Origin: Myxococcales bacterium
Lineage (GTDB): Bacteria; Myxococcota; Myxococcia; Myxococcales; Myxococcaceae
Assembly (NCBI GenBank): GCA_020846875.1
Contig: JADLDB010000016.1
Span: forward strand, 27,923 to 91,922
Reading direction: 5' to 3'
Length of the DNA: 64,000 nucleotides
Below are positions 8,745 to 17,937 of the stretch, one piece after another. The notes beneath the pieces are model-generated. The model had not been told where the DNA came from and ran no database searches. It saw nothing but the letters and a program-made list of their open reading frames with translations. Position numbers and translations under genes: made by a program. Positions within the stretch are counted from its first letter, which is position 1. Each line of letters begins with the position of its first letter.

Positions 8745-9383
8745 ATGAAAGGTCTGCCCCCCCAAACCCTGCCGTTGCGTGTCGTCGTCCAGGGCGATGA
8801 CGCGTTGATCGAAGCGCTCTCTGCGGACTCCGAGCGGCTGATCCTGAGCCCTGTCGAGACGAGCCTGGAGATCTCCGCGCGCGTCACGCAGGCCGACGTG
8901 GTGGTGGTCGACGTGGCCGCCAACCGGAACGTGGGCCTCGCGGCGATCCAGGATCTCACCTTCGATCGCCCCGTGTTGGCGCTGATCAGCGCGGGCGGCG
9001 CAGGCGAGGCCATGGAGGCCGGGGCCAGCGGGGCGATCCGTCGGGACTCACGCGCCTCGGCGGTGATCGCGGCGATCCAGGCGGTGCACCAGGGGCTGAC
9101 CGTGTTCGACGGCGACTACCGGGGCGTGCCGCGGGCCCAGGCGGTCCAGCACGGCGTCTCGACGCCCACGCCCGAGAAGGCGGGTGGGGTGCTGACGCCG
9201 CGTGAGAACGAGGTGCTGACGCTGCTGGCCGAAGGCCTCTCCAACAAGGAGATCGCCGCCAAGCTGGAGATCAGCGAGCACACCGCCAAGTTCCACGTGA
9301 ACTCGATCCTCCAGAAGATGAACGCCCAGAAGCGCGTGGAGGCCGTCGTCCGCGCCGCGAAGCTGGGGCTCATCGAGATCTGA
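8745..9383 (+). CDS. LuxR/NarL-family regulator with a degenerate receiver domain
   Basis: The C-terminal 60 residues are a clear LuxR helix-turn-helix (LTPRENEVLTLLAEGLSNKE, then ISEHTAKFHVNSILQKM). The N-terminal about 120 residues fold like a response-regulator receiver: VVVVDVA holds a possible phospho-Asp and ALISAGG the Ser/Thr, but the invariant Lys is replaced (GAIRRDS instead of the usual xLLKD). It may therefore be phosphorylation-independent. I chose ATG 8745 over the in-frame ATG at 8682 because TGAGGT precedes it. Its divergence from crtY suggests, but does not show, control of that gene. Confidence 0.85.
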   Translation: MKGLPPQTLPLRVVVQGDDALIEALSADSERLILSPVETSLEISARVTQADVVVVDVAANRNVGLAAIQDLTFDRPVLALISAGGAGEAMEAGASGAIRRDSRASAVIAAIQAVHQGLTVFDGDYRGVPRAQAVQHGVSTPTPEKAGGVLTPRENEVLTLLAEGLSNKEIAAKLEISEHTAKFHVNSILQKMNAQKRVEAVVRAAKLGLIEI

Positions 9384-9406
9384 GAGCGCAGCGAGTCCTC
9401 TGCTGC

Positions 9407-9422
9407 CTCCCCGAGCGGGGAG
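9407..9422 (+). terminator. Short perfect hairpin after the LuxR-type gene
   Basis: CTCCCC and GGGGAG pair perfectly around a GAGC loop 24 bases after the stop codon. There is no T-run behind it, so it is at best a weak or Rho-assisted terminator. Confidence 0.35.
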
Positions 9423-9519
9423 CGCACCCTGTCGTTCCCAGCCGTTCGCCTGACTTGCCCCGAGCGCCTCGCCCGTAGCGTTCTCCGTGTCGCACCACCC
9501 GCAACCCGGAGACAACCTC

Positions 9520-9806
9520 ATGGCGATCTCAGCCGTCGACCTGTCGGAGCAGTTCAGCGGCATCGTGGAAGGCACCGGGCAGTCCGTGGTGCGCGTGGAA
9601 GGCGGGCGCCGCCGGCCCACCAGCGGAGTGGTGTGGAACGAGAAGCAACTCGTCACCGTGGCCTACGGCCTGCGCGGCTGATCGGCACCGACGCGTCGAC
9701 CGATCTGGCGCTGCTCGACGCGGCCGAGGAGGTCACCGTCACCACCTGGACCAGAGGTCAGCGGCGCGCACACCCCGTCAAGCCTTCGCTCCGGCCGGCC
9801 GCGTAA
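9520..9806 (+). pseudogene. Relic of an HtrA/trypsin-like serine protease
   Basis: The first 54 codons encode a typical protease N-terminus (SGVVWNEKQLVTVAYGLRG), where VTVAH normally carries the catalytic histidine; here it is Tyr. The frame then stops at 9681. From 9678 in a different frame the sequence reads IGTDASTDLALLDA, the block holding the catalytic Asp of HtrA proteases, and continues to a stop at 9806. The segment normally between the two blocks is missing, and nothing resembling the Ser active site or PDZ domain follows. A deletion with frameshift is the simplest explanation. A gene-size start at 9487 is also possible. Confidence 0.7.
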
Positions 9807-9816
9807 GGGGAACGCT

Positions 9817-11244
9817 TCACAACTGGGGGGCCAACAGCCGCGCGAAGGACTGGGCGAGGCGGCGGTGGAGCGGCGCCTTCTCCTCCAGCTTCATCTTGAG
9901 CCGGCACTGCTCCTTGTCGGCCTCGAAGAGTTGCACGAGGCGATCCACCACCGGCCCGCCGTAGCACGCGGCGATCACCTCGAAGTTCAGCTTCAGGCTG
10001 CGGTCGTCGAGGTTGGCGGTGCCGATGATCCCCAGGTCGTCGATCACCGCCGTCTTCGCGTGCAGCATCCGCGGCGCGTAGAGGTGGATCCGCACCCCCG
10101 CGCGCAGGAGCGGATCATGGAAGGACGCGCTGGCCAGGTCCACCATCCTCGAGTCCGTCTTCACCGGCAGCACCACCTGCACGTCCACGCCCCGCAGCCC
10201 CGCCAGGCAGATCGCCGACAGCAGCGCCTCGTTGGGCACGAAGTAGGGGGTGGTCAGCCACACCCGCCGCCGCGCCGCGCCGATCGCCGCCAGGTACAGC
10301 GCTTCGATCGCCCGCGAGGTGTCGTCGGGGCCGGAGGCGACGATCTGCACCAGGTGCGGCGCCTCCTCGCCGGGCGGGAAGTAGCAGTCCAGCTCCGCGC
10401 CGCTCTTGCGTTCCCCGGAGGCGAAGGCCCAGTTCTCGAGGAAGGTGCGCTGCAGCCCCTGCACCGCCTCGCCCACCACCTCGAGGTGCGTGTCCCGCCA
10501 GGCCTTCTCCCCGCGCGCCTTCGCGGAGTGATCGTCGGTGACGTTGATCCCCCCGGTGAAGCCCACCTTCCCGTCCACCACCACGATCTTCCGGTGGGTG
10601 CGGAAGTTGAAGATCCGCTGGCCGAGCCGCCCGCTGAAGGCCGGGTTGAAGGGGGCCAACCGCACGCCTGCCGCTCGCATCGCCTTGCGCGATCGCCGCG
10701 AGAGCGAGGAGCCCACGGCGTCGAAGCACAGCCGCACCTCCACGCCCGCCTTCGCGCGGTCGATCAGCGCGCTGATGATCCGCTGCCCGGCCGCGTCGTC
10801 CCGGAAGATGTAGTACTCGAGGTGCACGTGGTGCTTCGCCGCGCGGATCGCCGCCTCGAGCGCGTCGTACAGCTCGTCGCCCTCGCCGAAGACGCGAAGG
10901 CTCTGCGCGTGCATCGGCGGCATGCCGTCCAGGCGGCAGGCCAGGCGCATCAGCGGCGCCGCCTCCGGCAGGCGGTGGGCGTGGGCGATCTCCTCGGTGG
11001 TGCGGCCGACCGTCACCCGGGCCTTGAGCAGCTTGCTCTTCTTGCGATCGAGCCGGCGCGGGCCGATCCACAGGTAGACCAGGATCCCCACCAGCGGCAG
11101 CAGGGCCAGCCCGAAGATCCACGCCAGCGTCGCGGTGGGCGATCGCTTCTCCAGCACGATCCACAGCGCCGCGCCCACCACCCACATCAGCTCCAGCACC
11201 GGGAGGATCCACTCCCACTCCAGGCTTGCGAGCGCGAGGAGCAC
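9817..11244 (-). CDS. cls: Cardiolipin synthase
   Basis: This 475-residue membrane enzyme joins phosphatidylglycerol units to make cardiolipin. It has two N-terminal membrane helices, then two phospholipase-D HKD motifs: HRKIVVVDGKVGFTGGIN and HAKTAVIDDLGIIGTANLDD. The length matches bacterial Cls. The start is GTG at 11244; the upstream diguanylate cyclase gene stops at 11246, so the two genes are almost certainly one transcript. That pairing of a membrane-lipid enzyme with a c-di-GMP synthase is unusual but may be only an operon accident. Confidence 0.9.
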   Translation of the reverse strand: MLLALASLEWEWILPVLELMWVVGAALWIVLEKRSPTATLAWIFGLALLPLVGILVYLWIGPRRLDRKKSKLLKARVTVGRTTEEIAHAHRLPEAAPLMRLACRLDGMPPMHAQSLRVFGEGDELYDALEAAIRAAKHHVHLEYYIFRDDAAGQRIISALIDRAKAGVEVRLCFDAVGSSLSRRSRKAMRAAGVRLAPFNPAFSGRLGQRIFNFRTHRKIVVVDGKVGFTGGINVTDDHSAKARGEKAWRDTHLEVVGEAVQGLQRTFLENWAFASGERKSGAELDCYFPPGEEAPHLVQIVASGPDDTSRAIEALYLAAIGAARRRVWLTTPYFVPNEALLSAICLAGLRGVDVQVVLPVKTDSRMVDLASASFHDPLLRAGVRIHLYAPRMLHAKTAVIDDLGIIGTANLDDRSLKLNFEVIAACYGGPVVDRLVQLFEADKEQCRLKMKLEEKAPLHRRLAQSFARLLAPQL

Positions 11245-11245
11245 G

Positions 11246-12649
11246 TCAGTCGGGCTTGGGGACCGCGGGCAAGGGTCCCGTCTGGTGGCGGGTGGCGGGC
11301 GTGGCCTCCAGGTTCTTCGACGCCACGTAGATGATGTTCCGCGTGCCCTTCTTGCCCCGGTACATCGCGCGATCGGAGAAGTCGATCAGCGTGTCCTTGT
11401 CCAGCGCGTGCTCCGGGTAGCTGGCGATCCCGATGCAGGTGGTGATGTTCAGGCCGAAGCCCTCGCGCGCGAGGAAGCGGTGGCTCTCGATCGCCCGCCG
11501 CACTCGCTCGGCCACCTTCAGCGCGCCGCCGGAGTCCGTCCCGCGCAGCAGGCACACGTACTCGTCGCCGCCCCAGCGGCACACCACGTCGTTGTCCCGC
11601 ACGCAGTTCTTCAGGATCTTCGAGACCTCCACCAGCAGCTTGGATCCCACCACGTGGCCGTGGGTGTCGTTGACCGACTTGAAGTAGTCGAGATCGAGGA
11701 AGAGCAGGGCGAAGGGCTTCTCCGTCCTGGTGGCGTTCTTGAACTCCTTGTCCAGCACCAACTCCAGGTAGCGGCTGTTGAAGAGGTGCGTCAGATCGTC
11801 CAGGTAGACCAGGTCCTCCACCTCGGCGAAGCGCCCCAGGTTCTTGAGCGCCAGCCCCAGGTGCCGCGCCAGGTACGGACAGGCGGCCACGCCTTCCTCG
11901 GGAATGTCCCCCTCGAAGTGCAGCAGCACCGCGCCCAGCAGGGTGTCCGCGTCGTAGAGCGGCACCGCGAAGGCCGTCTCGAAGCCCGAGGCGGGCACCT
12001 CCAGCTCCTGGCCGGCGCGATCCAGCCCGTCCACCGCCTTGCGCAGCGGCTCCAGCGCGGCGTTGCGCAGCTTCTCCTGGGCGCCCTCTTCGACGCCGTA
12101 GGTGCCGGCGACGGTCAGCACGCCGTCCTCGCAGGTGGCGATCACCACCGCGTCTGCCCCGCAGGTGGAGTGGAAGGCCGCGCCCGCCGATTCGATCAAC
12201 CGCTCGCGATCCAGGGTGAGGGCGATCCGCTGCCCGGCCTCCAGCATGCTGACGTGGCGGCGCAGCTCCTCGTTCTCCTTGAGCAGGGTGCGCTGGGCGA
12301 GCGCCCGGCTGACCGCGTGGGCCAGCACCTCCGGCGCGATGGGCTTGACCAGGTAGTCGGTGGCGCCCGCCTTGATCGCCCGCACCGCCGGCTCCACCTT
12401 GTCCAGCGCGGTGATCACCAGCACCTCGGTGCCGGGCCAGGTCGTCTTGACGTGCTGGAGCAGTTCCATCCCGTCGCTCTGCGGGAGGATCAGATCCGTC
12501 ACCAGCAGATCGAAGGGGGCCTTGCCCATCGCCTCGCGCGCCTCCGCGCTGGAGCCGACCGCGCTTACGTCGTGGCCGGCGCCGGTGAGGAAGTCGCTGT
12601 ACAGCGCCCGCGCGACCTTCTCATCGTCCACCAGGAGGATGCTCGCCAT
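11246..12649 (-). CDS. Response regulator diguanylate cyclase (receiver-GAF-GGDEF)
   Basis: The 467-residue product has an N-terminal receiver (MASILLVDDEKVAR, phospho-Asp in LLVTDLILPQSDG, Lys in DYLVKPI), a middle GAF-like domain (about 150-290) and a C-terminal GGDEF domain with RWGGDEY at the active site. RDND sits five residues before it and forms the inhibitory RxxD site, so it should be an active, product-inhibited c-di-GMP synthase. DxLTxLxNxR appears as DDLTHLFNSRY. The long upstream open frame to 13513 is an antisense shadow; ATG 12649 matches the receiver start. Its 5' end faces a CheW-like gene only 33 bases away. Confidence 0.92.
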   Translation of the reverse strand: MASILLVDDEKVARALYSDFLTGAGHDVSAVGSSAEAREAMGKAPFDLLVTDLILPQSDGMELLQHVKTTWPGTEVLVITALDKVEPAVRAIKAGATDYLVKPIAPEVLAHAVSRALAQRTLLKENEELRRHVSMLEAGQRIALTLDRERLIESAGAAFHSTCGADAVVIATCEDGVLTVAGTYGVEEGAQEKLRNAALEPLRKAVDGLDRAGQELEVPASGFETAFAVPLYDADTLLGAVLLHFEGDIPEEGVAACPYLARHLGLALKNLGRFAEVEDLVYLDDLTHLFNSRYLELVLDKEFKNATRTEKPFALLFLDLDYFKSVNDTHGHVVGSKLLVEVSKILKNCVRDNDVVCRWGGDEYVCLLRGTDSGGALKVAERVRRAIESHRFLAREGFGLNITTCIGIASYPEHALDKDTLIDFSDRAMYRGKKGTRNIIYVASKNLEATPATRHQTGPLPAVPKPD

Positions 12650-12682
12650 GACGGCGAAGCGCTTAACAGAGGGCCTGGAGCC

Positions 12683-13450
12683 GTGCGAGCGTTGTGGGCG
12701 GTGACGGCTCCTGCGAACGACCGGCGGCTCTACGTCTTCTTCGAGGCGGGCAAGACGCGCTACGCCATCGAAGCGGTGGGCGTGTTGGAGGTGGCCCGCC
12801 CGCCGGCCGACGCCGACGCCCTGCATGGGAACCTCGCGCTCAAGGATCTCTCGCGCCTGCTGGGAGGCGACGCGGAGGCGCGGCCGGCCACGGCCCTGGT
12901 GCTCGACACCAGCCCCACCCTGGCGGTGCGGGTGCGCACGGTGGAAGGCGTGTTCGACGCGGCGGCCGATCGGCTCCTGCCGCTCCCACGGCGGATGATC
13001 CCCCTGGCCGCCCCGGCGCTGCGGGGGGGCCTCCTGCGCGAAGGCAGGCTGTCCTTCGAGGTGGACACCGACGGCGTGGCCCGCGGGCTGCCACGCTCCA
13101 CGCGCCGGCCCGAGCGCACCACCCGCGCGCCCACCGAGGCCTGTCTGGTGTTCGAGTCCGGCACCGAGCGCCTGGCCGTGCTGCTGTCCCGCGTGCGGCA
13201 GGTGGTCCCCGCGGCCGCCGCCTTCAACCCCGCGCCCGGCACCGGGGCCTTCCTCGGCGCGGTCGCCCACGCAGGCAGCCTCTGCCCCGTCTTCTCCGTG
13301 TCGGATACCACCGCACCGGAGCCGTTGATCGTCCTGGCGGAGGCGGGCGGGGAGGTGATCGGCCTTTCGGCGCAGCGGGCCGATGGGGTGCAGCAGCCGG
13401 GGGCGCTGGGCGAGGTCCCGGTGCTCGATCTGGAGCGCATGTTTTCTTGA
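12683..13450 (+). CDS. CheW-like protein with two adaptor-type domains
   Basis: This 255-residue protein looks like two CheW-type beta domains in tandem: RRLYVFFEAGKTRYAIEAVG starts the first and ACLVFESGTERLAVLLSRVR the second, each followed by the strand pattern of CheW. CheW proteins couple chemoreceptors to CheA kinases; a double one could bridge arrays or be a degenerate scaffold. The GTG at 12683 is chosen because AGAGGG precedes it at nine bases; GTG 12701 is an alternative. It is divergent from the diguanylate cyclase and lies directly before the RomR-like gene, suggesting a motility or signalling role. Confidence 0.65.
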   Translation: MRALWAVTAPANDRRLYVFFEAGKTRYAIEAVGVLEVARPPADADALHGNLALKDLSRLLGGDAEARPATALVLDTSPTLAVRVRTVEGVFDAAADRLLPLPRRMIPLAAPALRGGLLREGRLSFEVDTDGVARGLPRSTRRPERTTRAPTEACLVFESGTERLAVLLSRVRQVVPAAAAFNPAPGTGAFLGAVAHAGSLCPVFSVSDTTAPEPLIVLAEAGGEVIGLSAQRADGVQQPGALGEVPVLDLERMFS

Positions 13451-13518
13451 GCGCGCTTCTGCCTTGCCCCTAACATGCCGACGGTTGTCGGTTTCCTCGT
13501 GAACGGAAAACAACGGCG

Positions 13519-14649
13519 ATGCCCAAATCAGTGTTGGTGGCGGACGACTCGCTGACCATTCGCAAAGTGATCGGGATGCTCCTGACCAGCCATGAGGACT
13601 TCTCCCTCACCATGGTCGACAACGGGCTCGACGCGTTGGCCCGCGTGCGGGACCTGCGACCGGATCTCGTGCTCGCGGACTGCATGATGCCCGGGAAGAG
13701 CGGCTACGAGGTGTGCGAGACGATCAAGAACGATCCCTCGACGGCGCACATCCCGGTGATGCTGCTGGCCGGTACCTTCGAGCCGTTCGATGAAGGGCGC
13801 GCGCGCGCGGCGCGGGCCGACGGACACATCTCCAAGCCGTTCGACAGCACCAGCTTCCTCGACAAGGTGAAGGGCCTGGTGGGGATCGCCACCGGCTCGG
13901 CCATGCCTTCGACGGTGGGGCCGGTGTCGACGGCGCCGGTGACGCCGACAGCCAGGCCGGTGGGAGCGCCCGCGGGGATGCCGGGGGCTCCAGGTGGCTT
14001 CCAGCAGCCGCGGCCGATGCCGGGCATGGCGGGCGCACCAGGCATGGCGCCTCGTCCGATGGGCGCGATCCCCGCGGGGACTCAGCCGAGCGTGCCGCGT
14101 CCGCCGGGGCCGGGCATGCCGGGCGCTCCGGGAATGCCGCCGGGCGGCATGGCGCGGCCGGGGATGCCGCCGGGGGGCATGGCTCGTCCGGGCATGCCGC
14201 CGGGGCCGGGCATGGCACGCCCGGGGATGCCTCCGGGGCCGGGCATGGGACGACCGGGCATGCCGGGCGCTCCAGGGATGCCGCCACGCCCGATGGGCGT
14301 ACCGGGCATGCCGGGGACGATGCCTCCAGGGCCGGGCATGGCTCGTCCGGGCATGCCTCCGCAGGGCTTCCCTCGGCCGCCGGGAGCGCCGGGGTTGCCG
14401 GGCGTCGGGGCGCCGCCGCGCAGAGATCCCTTCGGGCTGGGTGCGCCGGGGGCTCCACCGCACGCCACCGAGTCCCTGCGCCTCGACGGCGACGGCGGCG
14501 AAGCGGTGCTGCGCGACGCGCTCTCGAAGGCCAGCAGAGAGGTGATCGAGAAGATCGCCTGGGAAGTCGTCCCCCAGCTCGCCGAGGCGATCATCCGCGA
14601 GGAGCTCGAGCGGCTCATCAAGGAGCGCGAGGCCAGGGGCATCGCGTAG
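13519..14649 (+). CDS. romR: RomR-like response regulator, receiver plus Pro/Gly/Met linker and helical tail
   Basis: Residues 1-120 are a receiver ([18 protein letters not shown], phospho-Asp54 in [13 protein letters not shown], Lys in HISKPFD). Residues about 125-310 are a low-complexity linker dominated by repeats of [18 protein letters not shown]. Residues about 330-376 form a charged amphipathic helix ([20 protein letters not shown]). This order matches RomR, the myxobacterial polarity regulator that works with MglA/MglB/RomX in gliding motility. M. xanthus RomR is somewhat longer and its linker differs. CCGACGGTTGTCGG before the start could be a small hairpin. The name rests on architecture and motif memory, not a search. 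Confidence 0.7.
   Translation: MPKSVLVADDSLTIRKVIGMLLTSHEDFSLTMVDNGLDALARVRDLRPDLVLADCMMPGKSGYEVCETIKNDPSTAHIPVMLLAGTFEPFDEGRARAARADGHISKPFDSTSFLDKVKGLVGIATGSAMPSTVGPVSTAPVTPTARPVGAPAGMPGAPGGFQQPRPMPGMAGAPGMAPRPMGAIPAGTQPSVPRPPGPGMPGAPGMPPGGMARPGMPPGGMARPGMPPGPGMARPGMPPGPGMGRPGMPGAPGMPPRPMGVPGMPGTMPPGPGMARPGMPPQGFPRPPGAPGLPGVGAPPRRDPFGLGAPGAPPHATESLRLDGDGGEAVLRDALSKASREVIEKIAWEVVPQLAEAIIREELERLIKEREARGIA
14095..14365 (+). repeat. In-frame tandem-like repeats in the romR linker
   Basis: Units of about 30 bases built from CCGGGCATGGC, CCGGGGATGCCGCCGGGG and variants are repeated some nine times within the coding frame. They encode [10 protein letters not shown] units. Such repeats can expand or contract by slippage without breaking the frame, so linker length may vary between strains. 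Confidence 0.75.
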
Positions 14650-14752
14650 CCCTGCTTGGCGCCCACAACTTCCTGATTTTTCGTTGGAATTCGGCGGCTG
14701 CTCGGTCAAGAGTGGCCGCCCCATTTCGTCCGTGAGACAGGCGGATTCGCGC

Positions 14753-17700
14753 ATGAGCACCGAGGCCAAGGCCGAGTACGAGCCCTATGATCCCACCGCG
14801 GTGGAGGCGCGCTGGTACCCGATCTGGAACGAGCGCGGGTACTTCACGGCCGATCCGAAGTCGACGAAGCCCAGCTACTGCATCGTCCTGCCGCCGCCCA
14901 ACGTGACGGGCAGCCTGCACCTCGGCCACGCGCTCACCGCCACCATCCAGGACATCTTGATCCGCTGGAAGCGGATGAGCGGCTTCAACTGCCTGTGGCT
15001 GCCGGGCACGGATCACGCGGGCATCGCCACGCAGATGGTGGTGGAGCGCGAGCTGATGCGCACCGAGAAGAAGACGCGGCACGATCTCGGGCGCGAGGAG
15101 TTCCTCAAGCGCGTGTGGGCCTGGAAGGAGCAGTACGGCAAGCGCATCGGCGAGCAGCACAAGGTGCTCGGCGCCTCGCTGGACTGGACGCGCGAGCGCT
15201 TCACCATGGACGAAGGCCTGTCCGAGGCGGTGAAGGAGGTCTTCCTGCGGCTCCACCAGGAAGGCCTGATCTACCGCGCGCAGAAGCTGATCAACTGGGA
15301 TCCGGTGCTGCACACCGCGCTGTCCGATCTCGAGGTGGACAACGAGGAGAAGGACGGCCACCTCTGGCACATCGCGTACCCGGTGAAGGACTCCACCGAG
15401 CGGCTGGTGGTGGCCACCACGCGCCCGGAGACGATGCTGGGCGACACGGCGGTGGCGGTGCACCCGGAAGATCCCCGCTACAAGCACCTGATCGGCAAGT
15501 CGGTGCTCTTGCCGCTGGTGAGCCGGGAGATCCCGATCATCGGCGACGCGATCCTGGTGAACCCCGAGTTCGGCACCGGCGTGGTGAAGGTGACGCCCGC
15601 GCACGATCACAACGATTACGCCACCGGGCAGCGCAACAACCTGCCGATGATCAACATCTTCGACGCGTCGGCGAGGGTGAACGAGAACGGCGGGGTGTAC
15701 GCGGGGCTCGATCGCTTCGAGGCCCGCAAGCGCGTGGTGGCGGACCTGAAGGAGCGCGAGCTGCTGGTGGAAGAGAAGCCGTACAAGGTGCCGCTGGCGC
15801 TCTCGCAGCGCACCGGAGTGCCGGTGGAGCCGCGCCTGTCCTGGCAGTGGTACGTGAAGGTGAAGCCCCTGGCCGACGCCGCGATCGCCGCGGTGGAGCA
15901 GGGCCGGACGAAGTTCGTGCCCGAGACGTGGACCCAGACCTTCTACGGGTGGATGCGGAACATCCACGACTGGTGCGTGTCGCGGCAGCTCTGGTGGGGC
16001 CACCAGATCCCCGCCTGGTACCCGGTGAAGCCCGACGGCACCGTGGACTTCGAGCACGCCACGCCGGTGGTGTCGCGCACCAAGCCCGACGGCCAGTACG
16101 TGCAGGATCCCGACGTGCTGGACACCTGGTTCAGCTCCGCCCTGTGGCCCTTCTCCACGCTGGGCTGGCCGAACACCGACGCGCCGGACTTGAAGGCCTT
16201 CTACCCGAACTCGGTGATGGAGACCGGGCACGACATCATCTTCTTCTGGGTGGCGCGGATGATGATGATGGGCCTGCACTTCATGGGCGACGTGCCCTTT
16301 CGCACCGTCTACCTCCACGCGATGGTGCGCGACGAGAAGGGCGAGAAGATGTCGAAGACGAAGGGGAACGTGATCGATCCCCTCGACATCGTGAGGGGCG
16401 CGCCCGCGTCCAACCTGCCGGCGGCGGTGCGCAACAAGTTCCCCCAGGGCATGCCGGCCATGGGGGCGGACGCGCTGCGCTTCACCCTGGCCTCGCTCAC
16501 CCAGCAGGGCCGCGACATCAAGCTGTCGGTGGAGCGGATCGGCGGCTACAAGCTGTTCTGCAACAAGGTGTGGAACGCGGCGCGCTTCGCCCTGATGAAC
16601 CTGGGCGACTACCGCGACGATCCGAAGCTGTTCATCAAGGAGCGCTCGCTGTCCCTGGCGGACCGCTGGATCCTCTCTCGGCTCAACCGGGCCATCGCCG
16701 GCACCTCGACCGCGCTCTCCAACTACAACTTCAGCGAGGCGGCGTCGCTCATCTACCAGTTCCTCTGGGGCGAGTTCTGCGACTGGTACATCGAGCTGTC
16801 CAAGACGTCGCTCTACGGCCAGGACGAGCACGCCAAGACGTCGACCCGCGCGGTGCTGACCTTCTGCCTCGATCACGTCCTGCGGCTGATGCACCCCTTC
16901 ATGCCGTTCCTCACCGAGGAGCTCTGGCAGAAGCTGCCGATGACCAGGCCGGTGGCGTCGGTGAGCCTGGCCACCTACCCGACGGAGGATCGCCGCCTCG
17001 ACGATCCCGCCGCCGAGCAGGAGATGAAGCCGGTGATCGAGGCGATCGAAGGCATCCGCAGCATCCGTGGCGAGTCGAAGCTGAGCCCCGCGCTCAAGGT
17101 GCAGGCCCACGTGCAGTCCGCCGACGCCGAGGTGCGCGCGACCCTCGATCGCTGGCGCGCCTACCTCCTGCCGCTCGCCGGCCTGGAGCGGCTGTCGGTC
17201 ACCGATCTCGGCTCCAAGCCCCCGCAGTCCGCGGCGGACATTCGCGCGAACATGGAGATCTACGTGCCCCTGGCTGGGATCGTCGACCTCGCGGAGGAGC
17301 GGGAGCGGATCAAGAAGGAGCTCGAGAAGGCGGAGAAGGAGATCGCCACCATCAACAAGAAGTTCGACAACCCGAACTACGCGGCGCGCGCGCCGGCGGA
17401 GCTGGTGGAGAAGGACAAGGCGCGGGTGGCGGAGCTCGAGTCGCGGATCCAGAAGCTCGGCGACAACCTGCGCCGCATCGCCCCGGTAGAGGTGAAGATC
17501 GCCGCGCCCGCCGCCGGCAACGTCAACCTCGAGGAGGAGCTCAAGGAGGAGCTCTCTGCAGTGTCGGTGCCGGCGCCGGATCAGCAGGTGAAGGAGGCGC
17601 TCGACAAGCTGCGCGAGGGCACGAAAGAAGGCCTCACCTCGCGCGATCGGTACGATCTCGGCGTCGCCTACATGAACATGGGCCTGGTGGACGACGCGGT

Positions 17701-17926
17701 GCGCGAGTTCAACAAGGCGAAGGAAGGCGGAGGCGCCCAGGGGGCAGCCGAGGCCGCCGCCGCTGCGCAGGGGGCTCCGGAGAAGAAGGGCGCTTCGGCG
17801 AAGAAGACGCCCGCGAAGAAGGCCGCTGCGAAGAAGCCCGCGCCCGGCAAGAAGGTGAAGGCCGCGAAGAAGCCCGCGACGAAGAAGGGCGCCACGAAGA
17901 AGGCGGCCACGAAGAAGAAGCGGTAG
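14753..17926 (+). CDS. valS: Valine-tRNA ligase with a TPR-like and Lys-rich C-terminal extension
   Basis: The enzyme charges tRNA-Val. The HIGH motif is in PPPNVTGSLHLGHAL and the KMSKS motif in GEKMSKTKGNVIDP; the editing domain (TTRPETMLGDTAVAVHPEDP) and the C-terminal tRNA-binding coiled coil (LAEERERIKKELEKAEKEIA) are present. After that comes an acidic linker, one TPR-like helix pair (RYDLGVAYMNMGLVDDAVRE) and about 55 residues of AKKTPAKKAAAKKPA-type repeats ending in KKKR, like histone H1. This tail is not part of ordinary ValRS, which ends near the coiled coil. ATG 14753 begins the family N-terminus. nadC follows 11 bases later. Confidence 0.95.
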   Translation: MSTEAKAEYEPYDPTAVEARWYPIWNERGYFTADPKSTKPSYCIVLPPPNVTGSLHLGHALTATIQDILIRWKRMSGFNCLWLPGTDHAGIATQMVVERELMRTEKKTRHDLGREEFLKRVWAWKEQYGKRIGEQHKVLGASLDWTRERFTMDEGLSEAVKEVFLRLHQEGLIYRAQKLINWDPVLHTALSDLEVDNEEKDGHLWHIAYPVKDSTERLVVATTRPETMLGDTAVAVHPEDPRYKHLIGKSVLLPLVSREIPIIGDAILVNPEFGTGVVKVTPAHDHNDYATGQRNNLPMINIFDASARVNENGGVYAGLDRFEARKRVVADLKERELLVEEKPYKVPLALSQRTGVPVEPRLSWQWYVKVKPLADAAIAAVEQGRTKFVPETWTQTFYGWMRNIHDWCVSRQLWWGHQIPAWYPVKPDGTVDFEHATPVVSRTKPDGQYVQDPDVLDTWFSSALWPFSTLGWPNTDAPDLKAFYPNSVMETGHDIIFFWVARMMMMGLHFMGDVPFRTVYLHAMVRDEKGEKMSKTKGNVIDPLDIVRGAPASNLPAAVRNKFPQGMPAMGADALRFTLASLTQQGRDIKLSVERIGGYKLFCNKVWNAARFALMNLGDYRDDPKLFIKERSLSLADRWILSRLNRAIAGTSTALSNYNFSEAASLIYQFLWGEFCDWYIELSKTSLYGQDEHAKTSTRAVLTFCLDHVLRLMHPFMPFLTEELWQKLPMTRPVASVSLATYPTEDRRLDDPAAEQEMKPVIEAIEGIRSIRGESKLSPALKVQAHVQSADAEVRATLDRWRAYLLPLAGLERLSVTDLGSKPPQSAADIRANMEIYVPLAGIVDLAEERERIKKELEKAEKEIATINKKFDNPNYAARAPAELVEKDKARVAELESRIQKLGDNLRRIAPVEVKIAAPAAGNVNLEEELKEELSAVSVPAPDQQVKEALDKLREGTKEGLTSRDRYDLGVAYMNMGLVDDAVREFNKAKEGGGAQGAAEAAAAAQGAPEKKGASAKKTPAKKAAAKKPAPGKKVKAAKKPATKKGATKKAATKKKR

Positions 17927-17937
17927 AGGACGGCAGA

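Noticed and set aside
14095..14365. CRISPR-like array
   Set aside because: The repeats are in frame, encode Pro/Gly/Met units and have no spacers.
14650..14752. T-box leader before valS
   Set aside because: No AGGGTGGNACCGCG-type antiterminator sequence; only a GGCGGC/GCCGCC inverted repeat is present.
14618..17110. 830-residue minus-strand frame
   Set aside because: Antisense to valS, with His/Arg/Leu-rich low-information sequence and no motif.
14995..17937. Long + strand frame before nadC
   Set aside because: Only the part from GTG 17938 is nadC; the rest is a shifted frame of valS.
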